DNA of 64,000 nucleotides from NCBI RefSeq assembly GCF_027587195.1, contig NZ_JAPDDP010000003.1, positions 1 through 64,000 of the forward strand. The letters run 5' to 3'. This DNA comes from Solirubrobacter phytolaccae. GTDB taxonomy: Bacteria; Actinomycetota; Thermoleophilia; Solirubrobacterales; Solirubrobacteraceae. The notes under the pieces are model-generated. The model was not told where the DNA came from, searched no databases, and saw only the letters and a list, made by a program, of their open reading frames with translations. Within the stretch, counting starts at the first letter, position 1, and every line of letters begins with the position of its first letter. The position numbers were made by a program, and so were the translations under genes. This document shows positions 56,055 through 64,000 of the stretch, piece by piece.

Positions 56055-57117
56055 CCTCGAGACCCTGCTGCGGGAGACCAAGCCCGCCCCCGACCCGGCG
56101 TGGACGCTCAAGCTCGACTCGCGCGTCGCGCACCGCTTCCCGAACCCCCCTTCGCGGCCGCGGGCGGCGCTGATCCGCGTGGGCGAGCACATGGTGGCGA
56201 TCGTGGCCTCGCTGGCCGTCGCGGGGGTGATCGGCATCGTCATGATCGCCGGGCTCTCCGGCACCGGCGGCGGCGACGATGAGCCGGCGAGCAGCGCCTC
56301 GTACACGGAGTCCACCACCAGCGAGGACTCCGGCAGCGGCGGGTCCTCGTCCGCACCCGCGGCCGAGGCGACCCCGGAACCGCTCTCCACCGTCTCCCCG
56401 ACGACGAGCTCGCCGGACGAGAAGCGCGCCGTCCGGGCCAGCGCCTCGCTCACGCTCGCGACGACGCCGGATCGCGTCCAGGGCCTCACCAACCGCGCGA
56501 TCACGATCGTCGACCAGCTCGACGGCTACGTGCAGAGCTCGGAGATCGACCAGCCCAGCTCGCGCCGGGCGATCGCGAACCTGTCGCTGCGGATCCCATC
56601 CGCGAAGCTCGACGACGGGCTCGGCCGCATCTCCAAGCTCGCCAACGTCCAGTCGCGCACCCAGCAGACCGAGGACCTGACCGACCAGCGCGAGGCGATG
56701 GAGGCGGCCGTGCGCGACGCGCGCTCCGACCGCGACGGCCTGCGCAACCGGCTCGAGAAGGCGACCACGGACAAGGAGCGCCAGCGGCTGCGTGCGCTGG
56801 TCAACCAGGCGACCCGCCGCGTCACCCGGCGCACGCGCGAGGTCAACGAGCTCGGCCGCGACGTCAGCTACGCCACGGTCGACCTGGAGATCCGCGGCAC
56901 GAAGTCCTCGGGTGCGGCCGCACCGGCCGACGACGACGGCCGCTGGACCGCGGGCGACGCGGTCGGCGACGCGGTGCGCGTGCTCGAGGTCGTGGCGGGC
57001 GTGTTGGTCATCGTCCTCGCAATCGTTCTTCCGATCGTCGCGATCGGCGTCCTGGCGTGGATTGCGGTCCGAATCACCACGCGCCGACGGCGGGAGCGCG
57101 CACTCGAGGGGGCATAG
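56047..57117 (+). CDS. DUF4349-domain membrane protein, probable anti-sigma partner
   Basis: 356 residues. A cytoplasmic start (MPDLETLLRETKPAPDPAW, resembling anti-sigma N-termini) precedes TM1 (VAIVASLAVAGVIGIVMIAG). A Ser/Thr/Glu-rich linker follows, then the DUF4349 domain (SASLTLATTPDRVQGLTNRA...IANLSLRIPSAKLDDGL) with a long coiled coil (TDQREAMEAAVRDARSDRDG). TM2 (VLEVVAGVLVIVLAIVLPIVAIGVLAWIAV region) and a basic tail end it. It overlaps the sigma gene by eight bases. Confidence 0.82.
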   Translation: MPDLETLLRETKPAPDPAWTLKLDSRVAHRFPNPPSRPRAALIRVGEHMVAIVASLAVAGVIGIVMIAGLSGTGGGDDEPASSASYTESTTSEDSGSGGSSSAPAAEATPEPLSTVSPTTSSPDEKRAVRASASLTLATTPDRVQGLTNRAITIVDQLDGYVQSSEIDQPSSRRAIANLSLRIPSAKLDDGLGRISKLANVQSRTQQTEDLTDQREAMEAAVRDARSDRDGLRNRLEKATTDKERQRLRALVNQATRRVTRRTREVNELGRDVSYATVDLEIRGTKSSGAAAPADDDGRWTAGDAVGDAVRVLEVVAGVLVIVLAIVLPIVAIGVLAWIAVRITTRRRRERALEGA

Positions 57118-57149
57118 ATTCCGCTGGGAGTGGTAGACCCCCCGGGTAC

Positions 57150-57845
57150 GTGACGGGCAGCACACTCCCAACCGCCGAGCTTCTCTCCCGCGTCCCGGTG
57201 TTCGCCTCACTGGGTCCCGACGACCTCGCCCTGGTGGCCGAGGTCTCTCACCCGCGTCGCTTCGGCGCGGGTGAGGTCGTCTTCCGCGAGGGCGACGAGT
57301 CCAACACCTGCTACGTCGTCCGCACCGGCCATGCGCGCGCCGTGCGCGAGCACGCCGACGGCCGGCAGATCGCGCTCGCGACGTTCGGTCCGGGCGACAT
57401 CTTCGGCGAGCTGGCGATGTTCGACGACGAGCGCCGCAGCGCCACGGTCGAGACGATCGACGCGATGGAGGCGCTCGCCATCCTCGGCCCGGACATGCGC
57501 CGCGTGATGCTGCGCCGCCCGCAGCTCGCGGTCGCGCTCGCCAGCTCCCTCGCGCGCCGGCTGCGCGCGACCAACGAGCGCCTCGCCAGCCAGTCGTTCC
57601 AGACCGTGCAGTCGCGCGTGGCGGGCGTGATCCAGCAGCTCGTCGAGCAGGCGGTGACCGAGGGCGCCTCGCCCGAGGAGGTGCAGATCACGGCCACCCA
57701 GGCCGACCTCGCCATGCTCGCCGGCTCCTCACGCGAGTCGGCTTCCCGGTTCCTCGCGACGCTCGAACGGGCAGGGGTGATCTCTCAGGGTCGCGGCCGG
57801 CTGGTCGTCCACGACCCTGACGCGCTGCGCAACTATGTCTACTGA
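57150..57845 (+). CDS. Crp/Fnr-family transcriptional regulator
   Basis: 231 residues from the GTG at 57150. Cyclic-nucleotide-binding domain (EVVFREGDESNTCYVVRTGHARAV, FGPGDIFGELAMFDDERRSA with the phosphate-binding GEL motif) then a winged helix (TQADLAMLAGSSRESASRFLATLERAG). A global or stress regulator that binds cAMP or a related ligand. Its stop is overlapped by the NUDIX start by 11 bases, so they form an operon. Confidence 0.9.
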   Translation: MTGSTLPTAELLSRVPVFASLGPDDLALVAEVSHPRRFGAGEVVFREGDESNTCYVVRTGHARAVREHADGRQIALATFGPGDIFGELAMFDDERRSATVETIDAMEALAILGPDMRRVMLRRPQLAVALASSLARRLRATNERLASQSFQTVQSRVAGVIQQLVEQAVTEGASPEEVQITATQADLAMLAGSSRESASRFLATLERAGVISQGRGRLVVHDPDALRNYVY

Positions 57846-58248
57846 GCTCGAGACGTCTTACGGCGGAGTGGTCCTGCGGGGAGAAGAGCTCCTCGTCATC
57901 ACCCCCGCGGGCAAGACCGTCACCGGGCTCCCCAAGGGCGGGATGGAAGCGGGCGAGACGCCGGAGGAGGTCGCAGCACGCGAGGTGCGTGAGGAGACGG
58001 GCGTGGTCGCGACCGTGCTCGAGCCGCTCGGCGATGTTCGCTACACCTACCGCCGCGGCGGCCGGCGAGTCCGCAAGACCGTCCACTTCTTCCTCTGCGA
58101 GTACGTCGACGGCTCCACGAGCGACCACGATCACGAGGTCGACGACGCGCGCTGGATCGCGCTTTCACACGCCCAGGAGACACTTTCCTACCCGGGCGAG
58201 CGAGCCTTGATCGAGCGCTTGTTGTCCAAGAAGGCCTCCGGACGCTAG
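57835..58248 (+). CDS. NUDIX hydrolase
   Basis: 137 residues. The NUDIX box GMEAGETPEEVAAREVREETGV (GX5EX7REUXEEXGU) is complete near residues 36-57. It hydrolyses a nucleoside diphosphate linked to another group; the C-terminal part (VHFFLCEYVDGSTSDHDHEVDDARWIAL) is typical. The start overlaps the crp gene by 11 bases. The specific substrate is unknown, ADP-ribose and diadenosine polyphosphate being common ones. Confidence 0.9.
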   Translation: MSTELETSYGGVVLRGEELLVITPAGKTVTGLPKGGMEAGETPEEVAAREVREETGVVATVLEPLGDVRYTYRRGGRRVRKTVHFFLCEYVDGSTSDHDHEVDDARWIALSHAQETLSYPGERALIERLLSKKASGR

Positions 58249-58259
58249 TCTGCCGCCTC

Positions 58260-58658
58260 GTGCAGGTCCTCAACTTCTACTCCACGGTGTTCGCCGACCA
58301 GATGAAGCGCGGTCGCAAGACCGCCACCATCCGCCTCGGCGACAAGCGGCACAAGTACCGCAAGAACCAGGTCGTGCTCGTCACCGTCGGCTACCAGTAC
58401 TCGCCGCGCGAGAAGCTGTTCCACGCCGTCATCGACAACGTGGAGGTCAAGCGGGTCAAGGACCTGTCTCCGCGGGACATCGAGCACGACAACCCCGAGT
58501 TCCGCCGTACCGAGGAGCTCGTGCACTTCCTCAAGCAGATCTACGATCGTGAAGTCGCGCTCGACGACACGGTCACGGTGGTGCGCTTCTCGCAGATCGT
58601 CGAGAACCCCCCGGATTTCCAGGATCGCCTGCGCGGCGTCGGCGGCGCTCAGAATTAG
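58260..58658 (+). CDS. ASCH-domain protein
   Basis: 132 residues from a GTG. LNFYSTVFADQMKRGRKTATIRLGDK is the ASCH opening (beta-barrel related to PUA); later KDLSPRDIEHDNPEFRRTEEL follows. ASCH proteins bind or process RNA, e.g. N4-acetylcytidine hydrolase activity in YqfB; catalysis is not assured. It lies 11 bases after the NUDIX gene and just before the groESL operon. Confidence 0.75.
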   Translation: MQVLNFYSTVFADQMKRGRKTATIRLGDKRHKYRKNQVVLVTVGYQYSPREKLFHAVIDNVEVKRVKDLSPRDIEHDNPEFRRTEELVHFLKQIYDREVALDDTVTVVRFSQIVENPPDFQDRLRGVGGAQN

Positions 58659-58673
58659 CGCCACCTAAAGGAA

Positions 58674-58700
58674 TTGGCACTCTTGTGAAGCGAGTGCCAA
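58674..58700. promoter_or_regulatory. CIRCE element 1
   Basis: TTGGCACTC-N9-GAGTGCCAA, perfect inverted nine-mers differing from the CIRCE consensus only by G for A at position 3 of each arm. It is the HrcA operator of heat-shock operons. It lies upstream of the groES promoter. Confidence 0.92.
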
Positions 58701-58707
58701 TTCCCTC

Positions 58708-58735
58708 TTGACGACCTCGACTTTCGTCGTATCAT
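58708..58735 (+). promoter_or_regulatory. groES promoter
   Basis: TTGACG (58708-58713) and TATCAT (58730-58735) with a 16-base spacer form a housekeeping-type promoter. It sits between two CIRCE elements, the second at 58745-58771 just after the expected start point. Confidence 0.75.
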
Positions 58736-58744
58736 GGGCCGCCG

Positions 58745-58771
58745 CTGGCACTCTCGCTGTGGGAGTGCCAA
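58745..58771. promoter_or_regulatory. CIRCE element 2
   Basis: CTGGCACTC-N9-GAGTGCCAA, one mismatch between the arms. It follows the -10 box and probably overlaps or follows the transcription start, giving tight HrcA repression. Confidence 0.9.
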
Positions 58772-58810
58772 CAGGATTCCGCAGGCACCCATCTGAGTGG
58801 AGGTCACTCA

Positions 58811-59101
58811 ATGAAGCTCAAGCCGCTCGGCGATCGTCTGATCGTCAAGGCCGTCGAGGAGGAAGCGACCACTGCTTCCGGCATCGTTCTTCCCGACACG
58901 GCGAAGGAGAAGCCCCAGAAGGGCAAGGTCCTCGCGGTCGGCGACGGCAAGCTCGACGACAACGGCACGCGTCAGCCGCTCGACGTCGTCGAGGGCGATG
59001 AGGTCCTGTACTCGAAGTACGGCGGCACCGAGATCACCGTCGAGGGCGAGGATCTCCTCGTTCTCCGTGAGTCGGATGTCCTCGCCAAGGTCACTGGCTG
59101 A
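58811..59101 (+). CDS. groES: Co-chaperonin GroES
   Basis: 96 residues, normal length. [26 protein letters not shown] and the end [12 protein letters not shown] are the GroES signature, with the mobile loop [14 protein letters not shown]. It forms the heptameric lid of GroEL. RBS GGAGG lies before the ATG. The gene is under the CIRCE-flanked promoter. Confidence 0.97.
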   Translation: MKLKPLGDRLIVKAVEEEATTASGIVLPDTAKEKPQKGKVLAVGDGKLDDNGTRQPLDVVEGDEVLYSKYGGTEITVEGEDLLVLRESDVLAKVTG

Positions 59102-59125
59102 CCCCCTAAGGAGATTTAGACTCAC

Positions 59126-60760
59126 ATGGCTCACAAGGAACTGAAGTACGACGTCGAGGCCCGCAAGGCCCTCGAGCTCGGCGTGGACGCCGTTGCCAAC
59201 GCCGTCAAGGTGACCCTCGGCCCGCGCGGCCGTTACGTCGTCCTGGACAAGAAGTTCGGTGCTCCCACGATCACGAACGACGGTGTGACCATCGCTCGTG
59301 AGATCGAGGTCGAGGACGTCTTCCAGAACCAGGGCGCCCAGCTCGTCCGCGAGGTCGCCACGGCGACCAACGATGTTGCCGGCGACGGCACCACGACCGC
59401 GACGGTCCTCGCGCAGGCCATCGTCCGCACCGGCCTCAAGAACGTGGCCGCCGGCGCGAACCCGCTGTCCCTGAAGAAGGGCATCGAGATCGCCGTCGAC
59501 CAGGTCGTCGAGCACATCCGCTCGCAGGCCAAGGAGATCTCCGGCAAGGACCAGATCGCTCGCGTCGCGACGATCTCGGCCGGCGACGAGGAGATCGGCG
59601 ACGTCATCGCCGACGCCATCGACAAGGTCGGCAAGGACGGCGTCGTCAACGTCGAAGAGGGTCAGACCTTCGGCATGGACCTCGAGTTCACCGAGGGCAT
59701 GCAGTTCGACAAGGGCTACATCTCGCCCTACATGGCGACCGATCAGGAGCGCATGGAGGCGGTCCTCGAGGATCCGTACATCCTCATCGCGAACCAGAAG
59801 ATCGGTTCCGTCCGCGACATCCTCCCCGTGCTGGAGCAGGTCATCCAGTCCGGCCGCCCGCTGCTGATCATCGCCGAGGACGTCGAGGGCGAGGCTCTGG
59901 CCACGCTCATCGTCAACAAGCTCCGCGGCACGTTCACGGGCGTCGCCGTCAAGGCCCCGGGCTTCGGCGATCGCCGCAAGCGCATGCTCGAGGACATCGC
60001 GATCCTCACGGGCGGCGAGGTCATCACGGAAGAGATGGGCCTCAAGCTCGAGAACACGCAGATCTCGCAGCTCGGCCGCGCGCGTCGCGTCGTTGTCGCC
60101 AAGGACAACACGACGATCGTGGACGGCGCCGGCGAGACCGACGCCATCAAGGGCCGCATCAACCAGATCAAGGGCGAGGTCGAGAACACCGACTCCGACT
60201 TCGATCGCGAGAAGCTCCAGGAGCGCCTCGCCAAGCTCTCCGGCGGTGTCGCCGTCGTCAAGGTCGGCGCGGCCACCGAGACGGAGATGAAGGAAAAGAA
60301 GCACCGTGTCGAGGACGCCCTCCAGGCGACCCGCGCGGCGCTCGAAGAGGGCATCGTCCCCGGCGGCGGCATCGCGCTGGTTGAGGCCGCTGCGGCCATC
60401 AACCTCGACGCCACCGGCATCGACGACGAGAAGACCGGCATGCGCATCGTCCTGCGCTCGCTCGAGGAGCCGCTCCGTCAGATCTCGGAGAACGCCGGCT
60501 TCGAGGGCTCGGTCGTCGTGAACGAGGTCCGTCGCAGCGAGGCCGGCATCGGCCTCAACGCCGCGACCGGCGAGTACGTCGACCTCGTGGCCGCGGGCGT
60601 CATCGACCCGGCCATGGTCACGCGCTCCGCGCTGCAGAACGCCGCGTCGATCGCCAAGAACATCCTCACCACCGAGGCCATCGTGGCCGAGGTCCCGGAG
60701 AAGGATGGCGGCGGCGGCGGTGGCATGCCCGACATGGGCGGCATGGGCGGCATGATGTAA
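59126..60760 (+). CDS. groEL: Chaperonin GroEL
   Basis: 544 residues. [35 protein letters not shown] (nucleotide-binding Asp) and the conserved [14 protein letters not shown] are present; the C-terminus is the usual Gly-Met tail ([11 protein letters not shown]). TAAGGAG at 59107-59113 is the RBS. It is the ATP-driven folding chamber partnered with groES in the same operon. Confidence 0.98.
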   Translation: MAHKELKYDVEARKALELGVDAVANAVKVTLGPRGRYVVLDKKFGAPTITNDGVTIAREIEVEDVFQNQGAQLVREVATATNDVAGDGTTTATVLAQAIVRTGLKNVAAGANPLSLKKGIEIAVDQVVEHIRSQAKEISGKDQIARVATISAGDEEIGDVIADAIDKVGKDGVVNVEEGQTFGMDLEFTEGMQFDKGYISPYMATDQERMEAVLEDPYILIANQKIGSVRDILPVLEQVIQSGRPLLIIAEDVEGEALATLIVNKLRGTFTGVAVKAPGFGDRRKRMLEDIAILTGGEVITEEMGLKLENTQISQLGRARRVVVAKDNTTIVDGAGETDAIKGRINQIKGEVENTDSDFDREKLQERLAKLSGGVAVVKVGAATETEMKEKKHRVEDALQATRAALEEGIVPGGGIALVEAAAAINLDATGIDDEKTGMRIVLRSLEEPLRQISENAGFEGSVVVNEVRRSEAGIGLNAATGEYVDLVAAGVIDPAMVTRSALQNAASIAKNILTTEAIVAEVPEKDGGGGGGMPDMGGMGGMM

Positions 60761-60788
60761 GCCAGCCTCACGGCTGAAGTTGTTGGCT

Positions 60789-60816
60789 CGAGGGCCCGGC
60801 GTTTGCCGGGCCCTCG
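60789..60816 (+). terminator. groESL terminator hairpin
   Basis: CGAGGGCCCGGC (60789-60800), loop GTTT, and its exact complement (60805-60816) form a 12-bp perfect stem 28 bases after the groEL stop. A second small palindrome GCCGTTAACGGC follows at 60817-60828. Confidence 0.8.
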
Positions 60817-60828
60817 GCCGTTAACGGC

Positions 60829-60989
60829 AACAGCGACGGCAGACCACACCGTCGGGCGCCGCGTCAAGAAATTCATGCCCGCGCGGCCGCGCGTTGTGCT
60901 GCCGCAACAGGAATTTCTTGACCCGTCGCGGCCGGTGTGGTGTGGGCAGGTGAGGAGGGTTCCCCTCACTGTGGAACGCGCTGCGTTCC
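60829..60989 (+). repeat. Dispersed hairpin element, copy B
   Basis: Hairpin 60843-60941 has outer arms ACCACACCG/CGGTGTGGT and inner arms AAGAAATTC/GAATTTCTT. It carries GGGCGCCGCGTCAAG at 60854-60868 and CTTGACCCGTCGCGGC at 60917-60932. Bases 60944-60971 are identical over 28 nt to 34124-34151 in copy A. A stem GGAACGC/GCGTTCC at 60973-60989 closes it. CACACCGTCGGGCGCCGCGT... at 60845-60868 is inverted and perfect over 24 nt at 61274-61297 in copy C. Confidence 0.88.
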
Positions 60990-61000
60990 CCCGGTTTGAC

Positions 61001-61162
61001 GGCTAGGGCCGGTTTCGGGAGGGGGTGCCCTTACGAAACGGTCCTGTCAGGACGCTCACGTTGGGCACCCCCCTCGATCAGGCCCGAAATCGGGGGGTGC
61101 CGCACAAAAGCGGCCTGGCAGGCGCGTTTTGTACGACACCCCCTGCGAACCCGGCCCTAGCC
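61001..61162. repeat. Nested palindrome between copies B and C
   Basis: Outer arms GGCTAGGGCCGGTTTCG (61001-61017) and its near complement 61146-61162 (16 of 17). Inside are two further hairpins: GGGGGTGCCC/GGGCACCCCC around 61021-61072, and GGGGGTG...CACCCCC around 61092-61143 containing a CAAAA/TTTTG core. No ORF of significance lies here. Confidence 0.8.
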
Positions 61163-61172
61163 ATGTCCGAGG

Positions 61173-61318
61173 GGAACGCGTACGCGTTCCACAGTCCGGG
61201 GAACCCGGCTCATCTGCACATGAGCGCGCCGGCCGCGTCGGGTCAAGCGGGCTCGCCGCGAAGCGCGAGTTTGCTTGACGCGGCGCCCGACGGTGTGCTC
61301 AGCCGTTGACGTTCGCCG
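61173..61318 (-). repeat. Dispersed hairpin element, copy C (inverted)
   Basis: Opposite in orientation to copies A and B. Bases 61232-61288 are the exact complement of 34056-34112 (57 nt). Stem GGAACGCG/CGCGTTCC at 61173-61190, CCGGG/CCCGG near 61196-61208 and GCTCAT/ATGAGC at 61208-61225 replace the GTGAGG hairpin of A and B with apparently compensated bases. It abuts the stop codon of the minus-strand gene at 61319. Confidence 0.88.
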
Positions 61319-61531
61319 TCAGCGCGAGGTCAAGTGCCAGCCACCGCAGATGGTGCACTGGTACGGGCGGGTCGCGGCCGGGCGGCCCGGCGCCGCGTTC
61401 ATCAGCGCGATCGACCGCGCCTCGGCCTCGCTGGCGTAGCGCTCCTTGTTCTCACAGCTCGTGCGCTGCGCGCGGGCGGGCTGGAACAGGACCGGCGGTG
61501 GGCCCGGGGCACGGCGATTGCGGCGCGGCAC
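61319..61531 (-). CDS. Small zinc-finger-like protein
   Basis: 70 residues from a GTG at 61531. The end YQCTICGGWHLTSR has a CxxC and a His, as in small zinc-ribbon proteins; an earlier Cys (TSCENKERY) could complete a site. It lies 6 bases after the ABC ATPase gene and closes that operon. The rest (ASEAEARSIALMNAAP) is helical. Family recognised only as a small conserved actinobacterial type; function unknown. Confidence 0.6.
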   Translation of the reverse strand: MPRRNRRAPGPPPVLFQPARAQRTSCENKERYASEAEARSIALMNAAPGRPAATRPYQCTICGGWHLTSR

Positions 61532-61537
61532 GGCGAT

Positions 61538-62311
61538 TCACCGGCCGAGCCAGTTCACACGCAGCGCGCCGGCGTCGTCGAGCTCGGCGTCCACGCGCCA
61601 CACGTCGCTCAGGCGCTCGGGGGTCAGGACTTCGGCGGGCTTGCCGGTCGCGGCGGTCTTGCCTGCGGCCATGACCACCACGGTATCCGCGATCGCCGCG
61701 GCCAGCGCCAGGTCGTGCACGACGAGGATCACGGACAGGCCGTCGTCGGCGAGGCGGCGCAGGAGCCGCGCGACGATCGCGGTCGCGCCGAGATCGAGGT
61801 GCGAGGTGGGCTCGTCGGCGATCAGGACGGGCGCTTCCTGCGCCAACCCGACCGCGATCTGGACGCGCTGGAGCTCGCCACCCGACAGCGTCGTCAGGCG
61901 CCGGTCCGCGAACTCGTAGGTGTTGGTGCGCTCCATGGCCTGGTCGACCGCGTCGTGGTCGTGCCGGGTGGGGCGCTGGAAGGCCTTGATGTGGGGGGAG
62001 CGGCCGAGCTCGACCGCCTCGCGGACCGTCACGCCCGCGGGTACCGGCGCGCGCTGGGGAACGAACGCGCGCAGCCGGGCGATCTTGCGCCCCTTGAGCT
62101 CGCCGAGCGGGGTGCCGCCCCAGCGGACGTCGCCCTGCTCCATCGCCTGCAACCCGGAGACCGCGCGCGACAGCGTCGACTTGCCGGCGCCGTTGGGCCC
62201 GACGACCGCGAGCAGCTCGCCCGCGTGCACGCTCATCGAGGCGCCGTGCAGGATCGGCGTGTCGCCGATCTTCACGTGCACGTCGGTGGCGACCAGACGC
62301 GCCTCGCTCAT
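61538..62311 (-). CDS. FecE/HmuV-type ABC transporter ATPase
   Basis: 257 residues. Walker A GPNGAGKS (near 35), the signature LSGGELQRVQIAVGLA, Walker B VLIADEPTSHLD and the switch His (ILVVHDLALA) are all intact. It powers uptake of iron-siderophore, haem or B12. The start overlaps the permease stop (ATGA). The operon is substrate-binding protein, permease, ATPase, then the 70-residue protein. Confidence 0.92.
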   Translation of the reverse strand: MSEARLVATDVHVKIGDTPILHGASMSVHAGELLAVVGPNGAGKSTLSRAVSGLQAMEQGDVRWGGTPLGELKGRKIARLRAFVPQRAPVPAGVTVREAVELGRSPHIKAFQRPTRHDHDAVDQAMERTNTYEFADRRLTTLSGGELQRVQIAVGLAQEAPVLIADEPTSHLDLGATAIVARLLRRLADDGLSVILVVHDLALAAAIADTVVVMAAGKTAATGKPAEVLTPERLSDVWRVDAELDDAGALRVNWLGR

Positions 62312-63294
62312 ACGGCTTCGCGCAGGAGCCAGAGGAACAGCGGCACGCCCAGCACGACCATCAGCGGGCCGACGGGCAGCTCGATCGGCGCCAGGACCAC
62401 GCGCGCGAGCGTGTCGGCGGCGACGAGCAGCGCCGCGCCGGTGAGCGCCGAGGCGGGGATGACGAAGCGGTGCGACGCCGTCCCGCCCGCGAGCCGCACG
62501 AGGTGCGGGATCACGAGCCCGAGGAAGCCGAGCAGGCCCGCGATCGCGGCGGCGGACGACGCCAGCAGCGCGGCCGCGGCGGCCGCCGCGAGGCGCACGA
62601 GCCGCGGACGCCCGCCGAGCGACGCGGCGACATCGTCACCCAGCGCGAGCCGGTCGAGCGGCCGCGCGAGGAAGATCGCCATCACGAAGCCGACGCTGAA
62701 GTACGGCCAGACGACGCTCAGCGACGACCACCCGTCCGACGACAGGCCGCCCGCGATCCAGAAGATCGCCGACTGCACCCGGTCGCTGTAGGCAACCATG
62801 AGCGACGTGGTGGCGGCGCTGAAGAGCGCCGTGATGGCGATCCCGGCGAGGATGACCCGCCCGATCGCACCCGCGTGCGCGCCGGACCAGCCGATCAGGA
62901 ACACGATCCCCGCGGCGGTGACGCCGAAGACGAGCGCGCCGACCGGCAGCAGCGCGATCGCGCTCGGCCACACCAGCAGGGTCAGCATCGCGCCGAACCC
63001 CGCGCCGCCCGTCACGCCGATCACGTCCGGCGACGCGAGCGGGTTCGCCAGCGCGCCCTGCAGCAGCGCGCCGGCCACACCCAGCGCGGCGCCCACGACG
63101 ATCGCGGACACCGTCCGCGGGAGCCGCAGCTCGACGACGATCTGCCGCAGCGGCCCTTCCTCGGCCTGCCCGGTCAGCGACTGCCAGATGTCCGAGAACG
63201 GCACGTGGACCGCGCCGAGGATCATCGACGCCGTCGCGGCCGCGAGCAGCGCGACGGTGGCCGTCACGACCACGGAAGATCGGCGGAGCGTCAA
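62308..63294 (-). CDS. FecCD-family ABC permease
   Basis: 328 residues from a TTG. About nine to ten hydrophobic segments and the FecCD motifs RLPRTVSAIVVGAALGVAGALLQ and GLLGFLGLVIPHLVRLAGG (the coupling-loop region) are present. It forms the membrane channel for siderophore/haem/B12 import. It begins one base after the stop of the binding-protein gene. Confidence 0.92.
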   Translation of the reverse strand: MTLRRSSVVVTATVALLAAATASMILGAVHVPFSDIWQSLTGQAEEGPLRQIVVELRLPRTVSAIVVGAALGVAGALLQGALANPLASPDVIGVTGGAGFGAMLTLLVWPSAIALLPVGALVFGVTAAGIVFLIGWSGAHAGAIGRVILAGIAITALFSAATTSLMVAYSDRVQSAIFWIAGGLSSDGWSSLSVVWPYFSVGFVMAIFLARPLDRLALGDDVAASLGGRPRLVRLAAAAAAALLASSAAAIAGLLGFLGLVIPHLVRLAGGTASHRFVIPASALTGAALLVAADTLARVVLAPIELPVGPLMVVLGVPLFLWLLREAV

Positions 63295-63295
63295 A

Positions 63296-64000
63296 TCAGT
63301 AGTTCTTCAGGAACTTGGCGCGGACGCTGCGGATCGTCGCCGCCACGCCCGGATAGGGCTGCAGCAGCTGGTTGCCCGTGGCAACGTACACGCGCTTGTT
63401 CTTGACGGCCTTGGTGTTGCGCCAGTTCGGGTTCGACGCGTAGTACTTCGCGAGCTTGCTGATCGCGCCCGGGTTGCCGTGCGGCACGGCGATGATGATG
63501 TCCGGGTTGCGCTGCACGACGATCTCGTCCGAGATGCGGACGATCCCGCTCGGCGCGGTGAGGCCGTTGGTGAGCAGCTGCCCGCCGGCCTTGGCGACCA
63601 CGTCGCCGCCCCAGGAGTTCGCGAGCATCGCGTAGGGCGTGCGGCCGACGCCGAGGATGAGCAGCACGCGCAGGCGGCGCTTGATGCCCTGCTGGGCGGC
63701 GCGCACGTCGTTCTCGATCTTGGTCGCGAGCGAGTTGGCGGCCCGCGTGCGGCCGAGGAGCTTGCCGATCGCGCGCGTCTCACGGCCGACGGCCGCAACG
63801 CTCGTGGGATCGGACTCGTAGACCTTCATCCCGAGCCGGCGCATCGGCGCGGAGCCACGCTGCCAGGTCTTGCTGGACAGCACGATGCTCGGGTTGTAGG
63901 TGGCGAGCTGCTCCATGTTCGGACCCAGCGGATGCGTGAGCGTCAGCACCGGCACGCCCTTGAGCGAGGCGAGGTACTGGTCGGTGCCACCGAGGGTCTG
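63296..64000 (-). CDS. Iron/siderophore-type ABC substrate-binding protein (5' partial)
   Basis: The frame stays open to the window edge at 64000, so the N-terminus and signal peptide are outside (235 codons present). The class III binding-protein pattern is visible: YNPSIVLSSKTWQRGSAPMR, YAMLANSWGGDVVAKAGGQ and VQRNPDIIIAVPHGNPG, typical of FepB/FecB-like proteins. It would capture ferric siderophore, haem or B12 outside the membrane for the FecCD/FecE pair. Confidence 0.85.
   Translation of the reverse strand, partial: QTLGGTDQYLASLKGVPVLTLTHPLGPNMEQLATYNPSIVLSSKTWQRGSAPMRRLGMKVYESDPTSVAAVGRETRAIGKLLGRTRAANSLATKIENDVRAAQQGIKRRLRVLLILGVGRTPYAMLANSWGGDVVAKAGGQLLTNGLTAPSGIVRISDEIVVQRNPDIIIAVPHGNPGAISKLAKYYASNPNWRNTKAVKNKRVYVATGNQLLQPYPGVAATIRSVRAKFLKNY

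Noticed and set aside
60829-61318. Insertion sequence or transposon with terminal inverted repeats
   Set aside because: The 24-nt inverted ends enclose only palindromes and no transposase; copy A has only one such end.

Overview
The window is dense, very GC-rich bacterial chromosome with almost all codons ending in G or C, many GTG and TTG starts, and overlapping gene ends. Gene content (PafB-PafC-type double WYL regulator, PPOX/F420-type flavoprotein, long-form RmlA, many ECF sigma factors, secreted proteins with Pro/Thr-rich linkers, an HrcA/CIRCE-controlled groESL) fits a high-GC actinobacterium, most likely of the Thermoleophilia/Solirubrobacterales type. That placement is an inference from style and content; there is no rRNA here. 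I see no tRNA, rRNA, CRISPR array, insertion sequence or prophage.

Layout. 1-6.5 kb: the 3' part of a giant polymorphic-toxin or contractile-injection-system effector (coil/hydrophobic region, zinc metalloprotease, extra C-terminal domain), followed by two translationally coupled paralogous genes that look like immunity proteins. 6.5-10.9 kb: small regulators and metabolism (AraC, DUF2000, SDR/LysR divergent pair, orphan ParB-like protein). 10.9-24 kb: secreted and envelope proteins, an HD phosphohydrolase, two ECF sigma factors (one fused to its own zinc-binding anti-sigma-like domain), a GDSL hydrolase, an amidase and a Beta_propel protein, ending in a strong hairpin beside a 23-codon ORF with a good ribosome binding site. 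24-34 kb: an MFS exporter-TetR pair with palindromic operators, RNase D, L,D-transpeptidase, hydrolase, EcsC-like, YhaM-like, RmlA, a second MFS carrier and a GntR regulator. 34-42.6 kb: double WYL regulator, NarL-type response regulator coupled to a HisKA-only mini-protein, fatty-acid desaturase divergent from a PucR regulator that runs into rmlD and rmlB. 42.6-55 kb: a WD40-like/KAP NTPase, type-5 uracil-DNA glycosylase, MFS, a giant Lhr helicase, PIN, Nei-type glycosylase and GDPD. 55-58.7 kb: ECF sigma plus DUF4349 membrane protein, Crp, NUDIX and ASCH proteins. 58.7-64 kb: a promoter between two CIRCE elements, groES-groEL, a complex palindromic intergenic region, and an iron/siderophore-type ABC importer running off the end.

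The least explained signals are: a dispersed hairpin element in three copies (34.0 kb, 60.8 kb and, inverted, 61.3 kb) with a 57-nt perfect match between copies 27 kb apart and an AACGGC repeat at its start; the two-effector toxin with duplicated immunity-like genes; the KAP NTPase; the sigma/anti-sigma fusion; and the HisKA-only protein. Functions are assigned from motifs read by eye; no database search was possible.
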